64,000 bases of DNA from Methyloversatilis sp. RAC08. Its GTDB lineage: Bacteria > Pseudomonadota > Gammaproteobacteria > Burkholderiales > Rhodocyclaceae. Shown here in pieces: positions 8,821 to 19,725 of the stretch. How positions within the stretch are numbered: position 1 is the stretch's first letter; each line of letters begins with the position of its first letter. Location: NCBI RefSeq assembly GCF_001713355.1, contig NZ_CP016448.1, positions 310,001-374,000 of the forward strand. The letters run 5' to 3'. Made by a program: the position numbers and the translations under genes. Below the pieces are notes generated by a model. It searched no databases. It saw only the letters and a program-made list of their open reading frames with translations, and had not been told where the DNA came from.

Positions 8821-11640
8821 TCAGCGCCCCACTCCTGCGAACGCTGCTTCGATGACCGCCTTCTGCTGAGCCTGGTGCTTGGCGGCATAGCCGACCGCCG
8901 GCGAGGCTGCCGCAGGCCGTGATACCAGTTCCAGCTTCATGTCTCCCACTGCCTTGCCCAGGTGCTGACGCGAAATGAGCCAGTACCACATGCCCTGATT
9001 GCGCGGCTCTTCCTGCACCCAGGTGATGCCCTTCGCCTTCGGATAGCGTGCAACCTGCGCGCTCACCTCTGCCGACGGGAAGGGATAGGGCTGTTCAAGC
9101 CGTACGATGGCGACGTTCTTGATGTCGTTCGCACGACGGTGCGCCAGAAGTTCGTAGTAGATCTTGCCGCTGCACATGATGATGCGTTCGACCTTCTTGT
9201 CGTCCAGCGCATCGACTTCCGGAATGACCGGCTGGAAGCGGCCGTTGGCCAGTTCGTCGAGCGACGACACGGCGTCCTTGTGACGCAGCAGCGACTTCGG
9301 CGTGATGATGACCAGCGGCTTGCGCACCTTGCGCAGCATCTGGCGGCGCAGCAGGTGGAAAATCTGCGCCGGCGTGCTCGGAATCGTCACCTGCCAGTTG
9401 TTCTCGGCCGACAACTGCATGTAGCGCTCGATGCGCGCCGACGAATGCTCCGGGCCCTGACCTTCGAAGCCGTGCGGCAGCATCATCGCGAGCCCGCACA
9501 GACGACCCCATTTCGCTTCGCCCGAGGCGATGAACTGGTCGAACACGACCTGCGCACCGTTGGCGAAGTCGCCGAACTGCGCTTCCCACACCACCAGTTC
9601 GTTCGGTTCGGTCGTGGCATAGCCATAGTCGAAGGCCAGCACGGCTTCTTCCGACAGCACCGAATCGATCACCACGCACGGCGCCTGGTCTTCCTGCAGG
9701 TGCTGCAGCGGCATGTAGTTGCCGCTGTCCCACTTCTCGCGCCTCTGGTCGTGCAGCACGGCATGGCGGTGGAAGAAGGTGCCGCGGCCGACGTCTTCGC
9801 CGGACACGCGCACGCCGTAGCCTTCGACCAGCAGGGTCGCGTAGGCGAGGTTCTCACCCATGCCCCAGTCGACCGGCTGGGTGCCCTGCGCCATGGCAGC
9901 GCGGTCATCGATGATCTTCTGCACCCGCGAATGCAGCGCGAAGCCGTCAGGTACCGTCGTCAGGCGCTTGCCGAGGCGTGCCAGCTCATCCTTCGGCACG
10001 CGCGTGTCGCACTCGTCGGTGTAGGGCTGCTTCAGGAACGGCGTCCAGTCCACCGCGAAGCGGCGCTGATGATTGGTCAGCACCGGGTCCTGCGCCAGCC
10101 GGCCTTCGTCGAGCGCGGCACGGTAGTCGGCGATCATCTGCTCCGGCTCCTGCTCGCCGATCACCGCCTGCGAAATGAGACGGTCGGCGTAGATCTTGCG
10201 CGTACCCGGGTGTGCCGCAATCTTCTTGTACATCAGCGGCTGGGTCACCATCGGCTCGTCCTGCTCGTTGTGGCCGAGCTTGCGGTAGCAGATGATGTCG
10301 ATCACGACATCCTTCTTGAATTCGGCGCGGAATTCCATCGCCATGCGCGTCACGTAGGCCACTGCCTCCGGGTCGTCGCCATTGACGTGGAAAATCGGTG
10401 CTTCGACCATCTTGAAGATGTCGGTGCAGTACAGCGACGAACGGTAGTCACGCGGATCGGAGGTGGTGAAGCCGATCTGGTTGTTCACGATGATGTGCAC
10501 CGTGCCGCCGACGCCGTAGCCGCGCGTCTGCGAGAAGTTCAGCATTTCCTGATTGACACCCTGGCCGGCCACGGCCGCATCGCCGTGCAGGATGACCGGA
10601 ATGACCTGGGTGCCGCTCTTGTCGCCGCGGCGGCGCTGGCGGGCATACACCGAACCGACCACCACCGGATTGACGATTTCCAGGTGCGAAGGGTTGAATG
10701 CCAGCGTCAGGTGCACAGGGCCGGACGGCGTATTCACATCGGACGAGAAACCCATGTGGTACTTGACGTCGCCGGCCGACAGGTCGGACGCCGCCTTGCC
10801 CTCGAATTCCGAGAACAGCATCGACGGCGCCTTGCCCAGCGTATTCACCAGCACGTTCAGCCGGCCGCGGTGCGCCATGCCGATGACGATTTCCTGTGCG
10901 CCCTGCGCGGCTGCCACACGCACCAGTTCGTCCATGGCGACGATGGTCGATTCGCCGCCTTCGAGCGAGAAGCGCTTCTGGCCCACATACTTGGTATGCA
11001 GGTAGCGTTCCATCGTTTCGGCGGCCGTCACGCGTTCCAGGAAGCGCTTGCGGTCTTCGACCGAGTAGCCGTAGTTGCCGCGCATCGGCTCCAGCCGCGC
11101 CTGGATCCAGCGTTTGTGAGCGATGTCCGTCATGTACATGTATTCGGCACCGACGCTGCCGCAATACACCTGACGCACCGCTTCCAGTATCTCTCGCAGG
11201 CTGGCGCGGTCATCCGGCGGGAAGCGGAACGAACCGGTGCTGAATACGTCGCCCAGATCGGCTTCGGTGAAGCCGTAGTGCGACGGCTCCAGTTCGGAAA
11301 TATCGGGCCGTTCGGCGCGCTTGAGCGGATCGAGCTGCGCCCAGCGATTACCGAGGAAGCGGTAGGCATTGATCATCTGCAGCACGCCGACCTGACGCTT
11401 GTCGTCGGCGGCCGGGCCGGCGGAGCGGGTCGGACCGCGCTTGGCCAGTTCGGCAAACGACGCCACGACCGGCGCATGCGCCACATCGGCGGCGGCGCCT
11501 GGCAGGTGCTGAAGGGATTCGAAGTAGCTGCGCCAGGCATCCGGAACGGAACCCGGATTGGCGAGATAGGACTCGTACAATTCCTCGACAAAGGGCGCAT
11601 TGCCCCCGAAGAGGTAGGAATGACTCAACATCTGCATCAT
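8821..11640 (-). CDS. odhA: 2-oxoglutarate dehydrogenase E1 component
   Basis: 939 residues, the usual length for OdhA/SucA. Recognisable blocks are the N-terminal [16 protein letters not shown] (E2-binding region), [17 protein letters not shown], the ThDP-region [16 protein letters not shown] and [15 protein letters not shown], and [18 protein letters not shown] near the C-terminus. It decarboxylates 2-oxoglutarate and succinylates the OdhB lipoyl group. The ATG at 11640 follows GGGGGAG by six bases; in-frame ATGs at 11637 and 11631 are close alternatives. It lies 189 bases after gltA, with a hairpin between. Confidence 0.97.
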   Translation of the reverse strand: MMQMLSHSYLFGGNAPFVEELYESYLANPGSVPDAWRSYFESLQHLPGAAADVAHAPVVASFAELAKRGPTRSAGPAADDKRQVGVLQMINAYRFLGNRWAQLDPLKRAERPDISELEPSHYGFTEADLGDVFSTGSFRFPPDDRASLREILEAVRQVYCGSVGAEYMYMTDIAHKRWIQARLEPMRGNYGYSVEDRKRFLERVTAAETMERYLHTKYVGQKRFSLEGGESTIVAMDELVRVAAAQGAQEIVIGMAHRGRLNVLVNTLGKAPSMLFSEFEGKAASDLSAGDVKYHMGFSSDVNTPSGPVHLTLAFNPSHLEIVNPVVVGSVYARQRRRGDKSGTQVIPVILHGDAAVAGQGVNQEMLNFSQTRGYGVGGTVHIIVNNQIGFTTSDPRDYRSSLYCTDIFKMVEAPIFHVNGDDPEAVAYVTRMAMEFRAEFKKDVVIDIICYRKLGHNEQDEPMVTQPLMYKKIAAHPGTRKIYADRLISQAVIGEQEPEQMIADYRAALDEGRLAQDPVLTNHQRRFAVDWTPFLKQPYTDECDTRVPKDELARLGKRLTTVPDGFALHSRVQKIIDDRAAMAQGTQPVDWGMGENLAYATLLVEGYGVRVSGEDVGRGTFFHRHAVLHDQRREKWDSGNYMPLQHLQEDQAPCVVIDSVLSEEAVLAFDYGYATTEPNELVVWEAQFGDFANGAQVVFDQFIASGEAKWGRLCGLAMMLPHGFEGQGPEHSSARIERYMQLSAENNWQVTIPSTPAQIFHLLRRQMLRKVRKPLVIITPKSLLRHKDAVSSLDELANGRFQPVIPEVDALDDKKVERIIMCSGKIYYELLAHRRANDIKNVAIVRLEQPYPFPSAEVSAQVARYPKAKGITWVQEEPRNQGMWYWLISRQHLGKAVGDMKLELVSRPAAASPAVGYAAKHQAQQKAVIEAAFAGVGR

Positions 11641-11778
11641 GACTCGCTCCCCCGCCCGGGGTTGCCCGGGCTTGTTATGGCGATGCCCACGCGGTCGGAT
11701 CGCGGTGCACCTGTCGTGCTCCGTACCCTCGCGTCTCGTGGACGTCGAGAAGGCCTGCTGCATGCGGTTGTTTATGTT

Positions 11779-11809
11779 CACCCTGCGGTCTCCGCATGAC
11801 CGCAGGGTG
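11779..11809. terminator. 11-bp perfect hairpin between gltA and odhA
   Basis: CACCCTGCGGT (11779-11789) pairs perfectly with ACCGCAGGGTG (11799-11809) around a 9-base loop, about 20 bases beyond the gltA stop. The strand downstream on the minus side is not U-rich, so this may be an mRNA-stabilising or processing stem, or a weak terminator that separates sdh-gltA from odhAB expression. Confidence 0.5.
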
Positions 11810-11829
11810 TGTTTCGCTGCTACCCCCGA

Positions 11830-13110
<1,281 letters not shown>

Positions 13111-13161
13111 GTCTAACCTCTTCACTTCCTCAAAATGGCCCGGATCGACTCCGTTGCGCTC

Positions 13162-13416
13162 TCACGCTGCACGCAACAGGTCAACCATCCCCTTCAGACG
13201 CGTCTCCTCGCACTGCTCGCGTCCGCTGACAATCGCCAACAAGGTGATGTCGTCGTAATGGAGCAGTTCGAACAACTCTGCCCTCTGGTCTTTGGTCAAG
13301 CTTTCAAGATGATGCTCGATGAAGCGCTGCAGGATCAGGTCGAGCTCGAGCAAGCCACGTCGGCAATGCCAGAGCAGCCGACCGGGGCTGACCTGCTGAT
13401 CGTTCGCGCTGTCCAT
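13162..13416 (-). CDS. sdhE: Succinate dehydrogenase assembly factor SdhE (FAD assembly)
   Basis: 84 residues of the SdhE/YgfY/SDH5 family. The signature RGxxE is present as RRGLLELDL, the motif known to be needed for covalent flavinylation of SdhA. It is followed by the all-helical body (LTKDQRAELFELLHYDD). The ATG at 13416 lies two bases beyond the sdhB stop, so it is tightly coupled to the complex it matures. An upstream in-frame start would run into sdhB and is unlikely. Confidence 0.93.
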   Translation of the reverse strand: MDSANDQQVSPGRLLWHCRRGLLELDLILQRFIEHHLESLTKDQRAELFELLHYDDITLLAIVSGREQCEETRLKGMVDLLRAA

Positions 13417-13418
13417 GC

Positions 13419-14129
13419 TCAGACGGCCCGGCGGACCATCATGTCCTTGATCTTGCCGATGGCGCGCGTCGGGTTCAATCCCTTCGGGCATACATCGACG
13501 CAATTCATGATGGTATGGCAACGGAACAGTCGGTACGGATCTTCAAGGTTGTCGAGCCGTTCGCTGGTCGCCTGGTCGCGCGTGTCGGCGATGAAGCGGT
13601 AGGCGGCAAGCAGACCGGCCGGGCCGACGAACTTGTCCGGATTCCACCAGAAGGACGGGCAGGAGGTCGAGCAGCATGCGCACAGGATGCACTCGTAAAG
13701 GCCGTTCAGTTCCTCGCGATCTTCCGGCGACTGCAGGCGCTCGCGCTCGGGCGGGTGCTCCGGGTTGATCAGGTAGGGCTTGATCGAGTGGTACTGCTTG
13801 AAGAACTGGGTCATGTCGACGATCAGGTCGCGCACCACCGGCAGGCCCGGCAGCGGACGCAGCACGATGGGCGTGGCGATCGAATCCATGTCGGTCAGAC
13901 AGGCCAGACCGTTCTTGCCGTTGATGTTCATGGCATCCGAGCCACACACGCCTTCGCGGCAAGAGCGACGGAACGACAGCGTGTCATCCACATCCTTGAG
14001 TTTGGTCAGCGCGTCGAGCAGCTTGCGTTCGGTGCCGTCGAGCTCGAGCGAGATCGACTGCATGTAGGGCTTCTCGTCGCGGTCCGGGTCGTAGCGGTAG
14101 ATACTGAATTCGACAGTACGGGCGGTCAT
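13419..14129 (-). CDS. sdhB: Succinate dehydrogenase iron-sulfur subunit
   Basis: 236 residues. The N-terminal ferredoxin domain has the [2Fe-2S] ligands in [19 protein letters not shown] and a later Cys in LACLTDM. The C-terminal domain holds the other clusters through [16 protein letters not shown] and [17 protein letters not shown]. It passes electrons from the SdhA flavin to ubiquinone bound by SdhC/SdhD. It lies 10 bases after sdhA. Confidence 0.97.
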   Translation of the reverse strand: MTARTVEFSIYRYDPDRDEKPYMQSISLELDGTERKLLDALTKLKDVDDTLSFRRSCREGVCGSDAMNINGKNGLACLTDMDSIATPIVLRPLPGLPVVRDLIVDMTQFFKQYHSIKPYLINPEHPPERERLQSPEDREELNGLYECILCACCSTSCPSFWWNPDKFVGPAGLLAAYRFIADTRDQATSERLDNLEDPYRLFRCHTIMNCVDVCPKGLNPTRAIGKIKDMMVRRAV

Positions 14130-14139
14130 GCTGTGATCC

Positions 14140-15927
14140 TCAGTAAGCGCGCTTCTTCAGCGCGATGGTGTCAACGGTCAGCGGCGTCATGTTCACCGGC
14201 TTGTAGTCGAGCTTGTTGCCTTCGCGATACCACAGCGTGTGCTTGAGCCAGTTGGCGTCGTCGCGGCCGTCCGGAAACTCCGGGCTGTCGATCGCGTCGT
14301 CACGCACGTGGGCACCGCGCGATTCGGTACGCGCATTGGCCGACACCATGGTCGCCTTGGCGACCTCGATTAGGTTGTCCAGTTCGAGCGCTTCAAGACG
14401 CGCGGTATTGAATACCTTGGACTTGTCCTTGATTTCGGTGTTGGCCACCTGCTGTTCGATCTCGGTGATCTTGCTGACACCTTCTTCCAGCATGTGCTTG
14501 AAGCGGAACACGCCGCAGTGGGCCTGCATCGTGCGCTGCATCGCCAGCCGGGTCGCACCGACGGCGGTGCCGCCGGTTTGCGTTTCGAGCCGGTTCAGGC
14601 GCGACAGCGAGTAGTCGGCCGCGTTGGCCGGCAGCGGCTTGTGCGCCGCCGGTTGCGACTTGATGAACTCGACCATCGACTCGCCGGACGACTTTCCGAA
14701 CACCAGCAGATCGAGCAGCGAATTCGTGCCGAGGCGATTCGCGCCATGCACCGACGCGCAGGCGCACTCGCCGGCCGCGTAGAAACCGGGTACCGGCTCA
14801 CTCGGGTTGCCGTTCTTCGGCACGACGACTTCGCCGTGGTAATTGGTCGGGATGCCGCCCATCTGGTAGTGACAGGTCGGTACCACCGGCAGCGGCTCCT
14901 TGATCGCGTCTACGCCGGCAAACTGGATGCCGATTTCGCGGATGCCCGGCAGGCGCTTCATGATGGTGGCCGGATCGAGGTGGGTGATGTCCAGCATCAC
15001 GTGGTCCTTGTTCGGACCACAGCCGCGACCTTCGTTGATTTCGGTCACCATGGCGCGTGACACCACGTCACGCGACGCCAGATCCTTGGCGTTCGGCGCG
15101 TAACGCTCCATGAAGCGCTCGCCATCGGAGTTGCGCAGGATGCCGCCTTCGCCGCGCACGCCTTCGGTGATCAGCACGCCCGCGCCGGCCACACCGGTCG
15201 GGTGGAACTGCCAGAACTCCATGTCTTCCAGCGGAATGCCGGCGCGTGCCGCCATGCCTGCACCGTCGCCGGTGTTGATGAAGGCATTGGTCGAGCTGTA
15301 GTAGATGCGGCCGGCACCGCCCGTGGCGAACAGCACCGCCTTGGCGTGAAAGATGTAGACCTCGCCGGATTCCATTTCCATCGCGGTCACGCCGACCACG
15401 TCACCTGCTTCGTCGCGGATCAGGTCGAGCGCCATCCATTCGATGAAGAACTGGGTGTTGGCCTTGACGTTGCGCTGATACATCGCATGCAGCATCGCGT
15501 GACCGGTACGGTCGGCGGCCGCACAGGAGCGGCGCACCGGCTTTTCGCCGAAGTTCGACATGTGCCCGCCGAACGGGCGCTGATAGATCTTGCCGCTGTC
15601 CGTCCGGTCGAACGGCATGCCGTAGTGTTCCAGTTCGATGACGACTTCGTTGGCCTTGCGGCACATGAATTCGATCGCATCCTGATCGCCGAGCCAGTCG
15701 GACCCCTTGATCGTGTCATACATGTGCCAGTGCCAATGGTCTTCCTCGGAATTGCCGAGCGAGGCGGCCACGCCGCCTTGCGCCGCCACCGTATGGGAAC
15801 GGGTCGGAAACACCTTTGACAGGACCGCCGTGCGAAGACCGGCTTCCGACAACTGGATCGCGGCGCGCAGGCCGGCTCCGCCGGCGCCAACGATCACTGC
15901 GTCAAACTTGCGAATGGGTGTGCTCAC
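14140..15927 (-). CDS. sdhA: Succinate dehydrogenase flavoprotein subunit
   Basis: 595 residues. It has the N-terminal FAD-binding [11 protein letters not shown], the covalent FAD histidine region [16 protein letters not shown], the active-site [20 protein letters not shown] and the capping-domain YHMGGIPT equivalent ([15 protein letters not shown]). It oxidises succinate to fumarate. The start is GTG at 15927, immediately after the sdhD TAA; no ATG gives a complete N-terminus. SdhE, needed for flavinylation, is encoded downstream in the same run. Confidence 0.97.
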   Translation of the reverse strand: MSTPIRKFDAVIVGAGGAGLRAAIQLSEAGLRTAVLSKVFPTRSHTVAAQGGVAASLGNSEEDHWHWHMYDTIKGSDWLGDQDAIEFMCRKANEVVIELEHYGMPFDRTDSGKIYQRPFGGHMSNFGEKPVRRSCAAADRTGHAMLHAMYQRNVKANTQFFIEWMALDLIRDEAGDVVGVTAMEMESGEVYIFHAKAVLFATGGAGRIYYSSTNAFINTGDGAGMAARAGIPLEDMEFWQFHPTGVAGAGVLITEGVRGEGGILRNSDGERFMERYAPNAKDLASRDVVSRAMVTEINEGRGCGPNKDHVMLDITHLDPATIMKRLPGIREIGIQFAGVDAIKEPLPVVPTCHYQMGGIPTNYHGEVVVPKNGNPSEPVPGFYAAGECACASVHGANRLGTNSLLDLLVFGKSSGESMVEFIKSQPAAHKPLPANAADYSLSRLNRLETQTGGTAVGATRLAMQRTMQAHCGVFRFKHMLEEGVSKITEIEQQVANTEIKDKSKVFNTARLEALELDNLIEVAKATMVSANARTESRGAHVRDDAIDSPEFPDGRDDANWLKHTLWYREGNKLDYKPVNMTPLTVDTIALKKRAY

Positions 15928-16275
15928 TTACAGTCTCCACAAAACTTGCGCTGCCCAGCCCAGATAGCCGATCAGCAACAGCAGGGTCACCGCATGCAGC
16001 ACGAGGCGCACGCTGGTGGGCTTGATGTAGTCCATGTAGATGTCGCGCACGCCGACCCAGGCGTGATACATCAGTGACGCAAAGAACAGGAAGGTCGCGA
16101 AACGCATGAACCCACCCGCGAACAGACCACGCCAGTTGTCGTAGTTCAATTCGCCCATGAAAAGCACGCCAACGGCGAACATCAATGTGTAAACCGCCAT
16201 CACGACCGCAGTGATGCGCTGGCCCAGCCAGTCCTTCAGCCCGTAATGGGCACCGACAACAACCCGAGTCACCAC
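15928..16275 (-). CDS. sdhD: Succinate dehydrogenase membrane anchor SdhD
   Basis: 115 residues with three predicted membrane helices. The conserved AHYGLKDWLGQRITAVVM and the heme-proximal YHAWVGVRDIYMDYIKP are typical of proteobacterial SdhD. With SdhC it forms the quinone- and heme b-binding anchor. Two successive GTG codons (16275 and 16272) are possible starts; both overlap the sdhC stop, so translation is probably coupled. Confidence 0.93.
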   Translation of the reverse strand: MVTRVVVGAHYGLKDWLGQRITAVVMAVYTLMFAVGVLFMGELNYDNWRGLFAGGFMRFATFLFFASLMYHAWVGVRDIYMDYIKPTSVRLVLHAVTLLLLIGYLGWAAQVLWRL

Positions 16276-16655
16276 AGTTTCACCCCCAGAATCACGGTAA
16301 GCGTCAAGCTCACGACCAGCACTGCAACAGAACTTTTGCGTGCGGCAGCCAGTTCCAGTCCCTGGTGCATGTCAAGCAGCAGGAAACGGATGCCGGCGCA
16401 GAAATGGTGCAGATAGGCCCACATCAGGCCCAGCAGCAGGAGCTTTACAAGCGGGTGGCCCACCACTGCGCTGAAGGTATCGAAGGTTTCCGGCGAGCCG
16501 AGACTGGCGGCGAACAACCACAGCAGCAGCGGCAGACAGAGGAACAGTCCGGCACCGCTGACCCGGTGCAGGATGGACACGATGCCCGGGATCGGCAGCC
16601 GTATCGCGGTCAGCTGCAGGTGTTTCGGTCGGGTCTTGCTGGCTGTATTGGCCAT
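16269..16655 (-). CDS. sdhC: Succinate dehydrogenase cytochrome b556 subunit SdhC
   Basis: 128 residues with three membrane helices. The family motif RPKHLQLTAIRLPIPGIVSI is followed by SILHRVSGAGLF (quinone-site His-Arg-Ser) and LHHFCAGIRFLLLD with the heme-ligand histidine. The ATG at 16655 is preceded by AGGAGAG, which supports this start over a longer frame running back into gntR. It lies 56 bases after gntR and is the first of sdhCDAB. Confidence 0.95.
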   Translation of the reverse strand: MANTASKTRPKHLQLTAIRLPIPGIVSILHRVSGAGLFLCLPLLLWLFAASLGSPETFDTFSAVVGHPLVKLLLLGLMWAYLHHFCAGIRFLLLDMHQGLELAAARKSSVAVLVVSLTLTVILGVKLW

Positions 16656-16711
16656 CTGGCTCGCTCTCCTAGAATGATCGTGTGGCAGGAAACGGAATTG
16701 CGCCGGGTCTG

Positions 16712-17440
16712 CTAACTCAGGGTGTTCAGGTAGTAGTGGTCGGCGGTGGAGCACAGGCCACGCCGCCATTCGACCGGTTCGTCATCGTAGGTGTAGGCCA
16801 CGCGCTCGACCGACAGCAGCGGCGTGTTTTCCTGCACTTCGAGGTATTCGGCGCTCTGGCGATCCGCCGGCACGGCGCGCAGGCGTTCTTCGGCGCGCAC
16901 CATGCGCACGCCGAAGCGCGTTTCGAAGAAGGAGTAGAGAGAGCCCTGGTGTTCCTTGAGCACATCGAGGTTGAGCCCGGGAAACAGGTCTCCGCGCAGA
17001 TAGATTTCGTCTATCACGACCGGCTTGCCGGCGAACTTGAGCAAACGACGCACGATGATGATCTGTGAGCCTACCTCGACGTCGAGCGTACGGGCCACTT
17101 CCTGACCCGCGCGGGCGCGCCAGCATTCGAGCGGCACGCTCTGCGACGTTTCGATGCCACCGTTGATCGGGGCAAGACGGAGAAAACGGAAGAAGGCACG
17201 CGGATCGTGATGCGTCGCAACAAAGGTGCCCTTGCCCTGTTTGCGCACCAGCAGGTTGTCGGCCGCCATCTCGTCGATGGCCTTGCGCACCGTGCCCTGA
17301 CTCACGCTGAAGCGCTGCGCCAGTTCGGTTTCGCTCGGGATCGACTCACCCGGACGCCATTCGCCGCTCTGCAGCGCCTGGGTCAGCAGCACGCGTATCT
17401 GGCGATACAGCGGACTGAACGTTGGGGATTCCTGTGCCAT
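16712..17440 (-). CDS. GntR-family (HutC/UTRA) transcriptional regulator, likely of the TCA operon
   Basis: 242 residues with an N-terminal winged helix (ETELAQRFSVSQGTVRKAIDEMAADNL) and a C-terminal UTRA ligand-binding domain (about residues 90-235). This is the HutC subfamily, whose members sense small metabolites. It precedes sdhC by 56 bases on the same strand and diverges from mdh, so it probably controls one or both and itself. The effector is unknown; a TCA intermediate would be a reasonable guess. No clear ribosome-binding site precedes the ATG. Confidence 0.9.
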   Translation of the reverse strand: MAQESPTFSPLYRQIRVLLTQALQSGEWRPGESIPSETELAQRFSVSQGTVRKAIDEMAADNLLVRKQGKGTFVATHHDPRAFFRFLRLAPINGGIETSQSVPLECWRARAGQEVARTLDVEVGSQIIIVRRLLKFAGKPVVIDEIYLRGDLFPGLNLDVLKEHQGSLYSFFETRFGVRMVRAEERLRAVPADRQSAEYLEVQENTPLLSVERVAYTYDDEPVEWRRGLCSTADHYYLNTLS

Positions 17441-17661
17441 GCAACAATTTCAGCACAGAAATCCCATCACGTCTACAAGGTGTCTCATGTCTTATATATG
17501 ATATAAATTGTTCCCGCGCTGACAGGCGCCCGGGAACCCGGCGTGTTCCGCTCCGGCACGTCTGATTTGTGCTGTGTGTCAAAACACCGCAGGTCGGCCA
17601 TAATCCTGCCGCGCACAACGCACTTTTACGCACCACTCCCATCCTCATCCAGGAGACTCAC
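17441..17661. promoter_or_regulatory. Divergent gntR-sdh / mdh control region with AT-rich palindrome
   Basis: This 221-bp spacer must contain promoters in both directions. It includes TTATAT-ATG-ATATAA (17492-17506), 6-bp perfect inverted arms inside a conspicuously AT-rich patch, which is a good candidate operator for the adjacent GntR regulator. A second, GC-rich dyad GTTCCC...GGGAAC spans 17510-17537. An AGGAG at 17651-17655 serves mdh. I could not fix -35/-10 boxes. Confidence 0.55.
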
Positions 17662-18654
17662 ATGTCAAAGACGCCCCTCCGCGTCGCGGTGACCGGCGCC
17701 GCCGGTCAAATCGGCTATGCCCTGCTGTTCCGTATCGCCAGCGGTGAAATGCTCGGCAAGGACCAGCCGGTCATCCTTCAACTGCTCGACCTGCCGCAGG
17801 CCCAGAAGGCGCTCACCGGCGTGATGATGGAACTGGACGACTGCGCGTTTCCGCTGCTCGCCGGCATGGTCGCCACCGACGACCCGAACGTCGCATTCAA
17901 GGATGCCGATTTCGCGCTGCTCGTCGGAGCACGCCCGCGCGGCCCCGGCATGGAACGCAAGGACCTGCTGACCGAAAACGCCAAGATCTTCACCGTGCAA
18001 GGTGCCGCGATCGGCGCGCACGCCGCCCCGACCTGCAAGATCCTGGTCGTCGGCAACCCCTGCAACACCAACGCCTACATCGCGCTGAAGACGGCTGCCA
18101 AGGCCGGTGGCCGCGTACCGGCAAAGAATTTCACCGCCATGCTGCGCCTGGACCACAACCGTGCGCTGTCGCAACTGGCGACCAAGCTGAACCGTCCGGT
18201 GGCGTCGTTCCGCAAGATGGCCGTGTGGGGCAACCACAGCCCGACGATGTACGCCGACTATCGTTTCGCGACGTCGAACGGCGACAGCGTGGCCCAACTG
18301 GTGAACGACCAGGAGTGGAACGCCAAGACCTTCCTGCCGACCGTCGGCAAGCGCGGTGCCGCCATCATCGAGGCGCGCGGCCTGTCGTCGGCCGCTTCGG
18401 CCGCCAATGCCGCCATCGACCACATGCGCAACTGGCATCTGGGTTCGGACGGTGACTGGGTGACCATGGGCGTGCCGTCGGATGGTTCGTACGGCATTCC
18501 GGAAGGCCTGATCTTCGGCTTCCCGTGCATCTGCGCCAACGGCGAGTACAGCATCGTCAAGGGCCTGGAAATCGACGAGTTCTCGAAGCCCTATGTGGCC
18601 AAGACGCTGGCCGAACTGGAAGAGGAGCGCGCCGGCGTCGCCGACCTGCTCTGA
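17662..18654 (+). CDS. mdh: Malate dehydrogenase
   Basis: 330 residues of the long-type NAD-dependent MDH found in Beta- and some Gammaproteobacteria. It has the dinucleotide-binding [18 protein letters not shown], substrate arginines in [15 protein letters not shown], and the catalytic His in [12 protein letters not shown]. It oxidises malate to oxaloacetate, the substrate of GltA encoded on the other strand. The ATG at 17662 follows AGGAG with good spacing. It is divergent from gntR-sdh and followed by a strong terminator, so it is probably transcribed alone. Confidence 0.97.
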   Translation: MSKTPLRVAVTGAAGQIGYALLFRIASGEMLGKDQPVILQLLDLPQAQKALTGVMMELDDCAFPLLAGMVATDDPNVAFKDADFALLVGARPRGPGMERKDLLTENAKIFTVQGAAIGAHAAPTCKILVVGNPCNTNAYIALKTAAKAGGRVPAKNFTAMLRLDHNRALSQLATKLNRPVASFRKMAVWGNHSPTMYADYRFATSNGDSVAQLVNDQEWNAKTFLPTVGKRGAAIIEARGLSSAASAANAAIDHMRNWHLGSDGDWVTMGVPSDGSYGIPEGLIFGFPCICANGEYSIVKGLEIDEFSKPYVAKTLAELEEERAGVADLL

Positions 18655-18675
18655 TCCGTCAGGCTTGAAACAGAA

Positions 18676-18706
18676 GAAGCGGCCCGGTAACGTGGCCGCT
18701 TTTTTA
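18676..18706 (+). terminator. Intrinsic terminator of mdh
   Basis: AAGCGGCC (18677-18684) pairs with GGCCGCTT (18694-18701) around a 9-base loop, followed by a run of T up to 18705. It lies about 25 bases after the mdh stop and is the clearest intrinsic terminator in the window. Confidence 0.92.
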
Positions 18707-18723
18707 TTGCCCGGGCCTCCCGC

Positions 18724-19719
18724 ATGACTCCAGCCGCGCCGGTTCATCCACGCGACGTCCTCTATCAGGGCGAGCGGGCCTTCCCCATCCTGCCGGCCGT
18801 CGACCACTACGCCGGCTCGGAAAAGCTGATGCGCAAGGCGCTCGCGCTGCAGGGCGAACGCGGCCCGGTGTTCGACCTCACCTGCGACTGCGAGGACGGT
18901 GCCGCTGCCGGCAACGAGGATGCACACCGCCTGCTGTGTGCGGCCATCATCAATGATGCCGACAACCTGTACGGGCGTATCGGCGTGCGCATCCACGACG
19001 TCACGCACGCGCAGTGGAAGGCCGACATGGATGTGCTGGTCGGCGAAGCCGGCGACCGGCTGGCCTTCATCACGCTGCCCAAGGCACGCTCCGCCGACGA
19101 CGTGCGCACGCAGCTCGACTGGCTGCGCACCTGCGAAACGCTGGCCGGGGTGAAGCGCGACATTCCGGTGCACGTGCTGATCGAAAGCCACGGCGCGCTG
19201 CGCGAGGTGTGGGACATCGCGCGCCTCGATCGGGTCGAATCGCTCGATCTCGGGCTGATGGATTTCGTCAGCGCCCATCACGGCGCGCTGCCGGGCGACG
19301 CGATGAAAAGCCCGAAGCAGTTCGAGCACCCGATCATCGTGCGCGCCAAGTGCGAGATCGCCGCCGCAGCGCATGGCTGCGGGGTGGTGCCGACGCACAA
19401 CGTCACCACCGAAATCCGCGACATCGAACACATCCGGCACGACGCCGAACGGGCGCGCCACGATTTCGGCTTCATGCGCATGTGGAGCATCCATCCGAAC
19501 CAGATCGAGCCTATCCTGAGCGCCATGCGACCGGATTTCAGCGAAGTCGAAGACGCGATCGCCATCCTGTGCGCGGCGCAGGACGCAAGCTGGGGTCCGA
19601 CACGCCATCGCGACACGCTGCACGACCGCGCGTCCTACCGTTACTACTGGGAATTGCTGGCGCGTGCCCACGCCACCGGCATGGCCCTGCCGGATGCAGT
19701 GCGACAACGTTTTTTCTGA
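18724..19719 (+). CDS. HpcH/HpaI aldolase / CitE-like CoA-ester lyase
   Basis: 331 residues of the HpcH/HpaI aldolase/citrate-lyase-beta superfamily. The sequence has FDLTCDCEDGAAAGNED and RIGVRIHDVTHAQWKADMD in the first third, HVLIESHGALREVWDIARL with a metal-proximal Glu, and SIHPNQIEPILSAM, the equivalent of the family's IHPxQI motif. Members cleave or form CoA thioesters such as malyl-, methylmalyl- or citramalyl-CoA. Position after mdh suggests C4 metabolism, perhaps malyl-CoA, but the exact substrate is not shown by sequence. Confidence 0.8.
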   Translation: MTPAAPVHPRDVLYQGERAFPILPAVDHYAGSEKLMRKALALQGERGPVFDLTCDCEDGAAAGNEDAHRLLCAAIINDADNLYGRIGVRIHDVTHAQWKADMDVLVGEAGDRLAFITLPKARSADDVRTQLDWLRTCETLAGVKRDIPVHVLIESHGALREVWDIARLDRVESLDLGLMDFVSAHHGALPGDAMKSPKQFEHPIIVRAKCEIAAAAHGCGVVPTHNVTTEIRDIEHIRHDAERARHDFGFMRMWSIHPNQIEPILSAMRPDFSEVEDAIAILCAAQDASWGPTRHRDTLHDRASYRYYWELLARAHATGMALPDAVRQRFF

Positions 19720-19725
19720 TCCGAC

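Noticed and set aside
8962-11799. 945-codon open frame antisense to odhA
   Set aside because: GC-rich coding strands often leave the opposite strand open. The product is His/Arg/Gln-rich with no domain, while the minus-strand frame is a clear OdhA.
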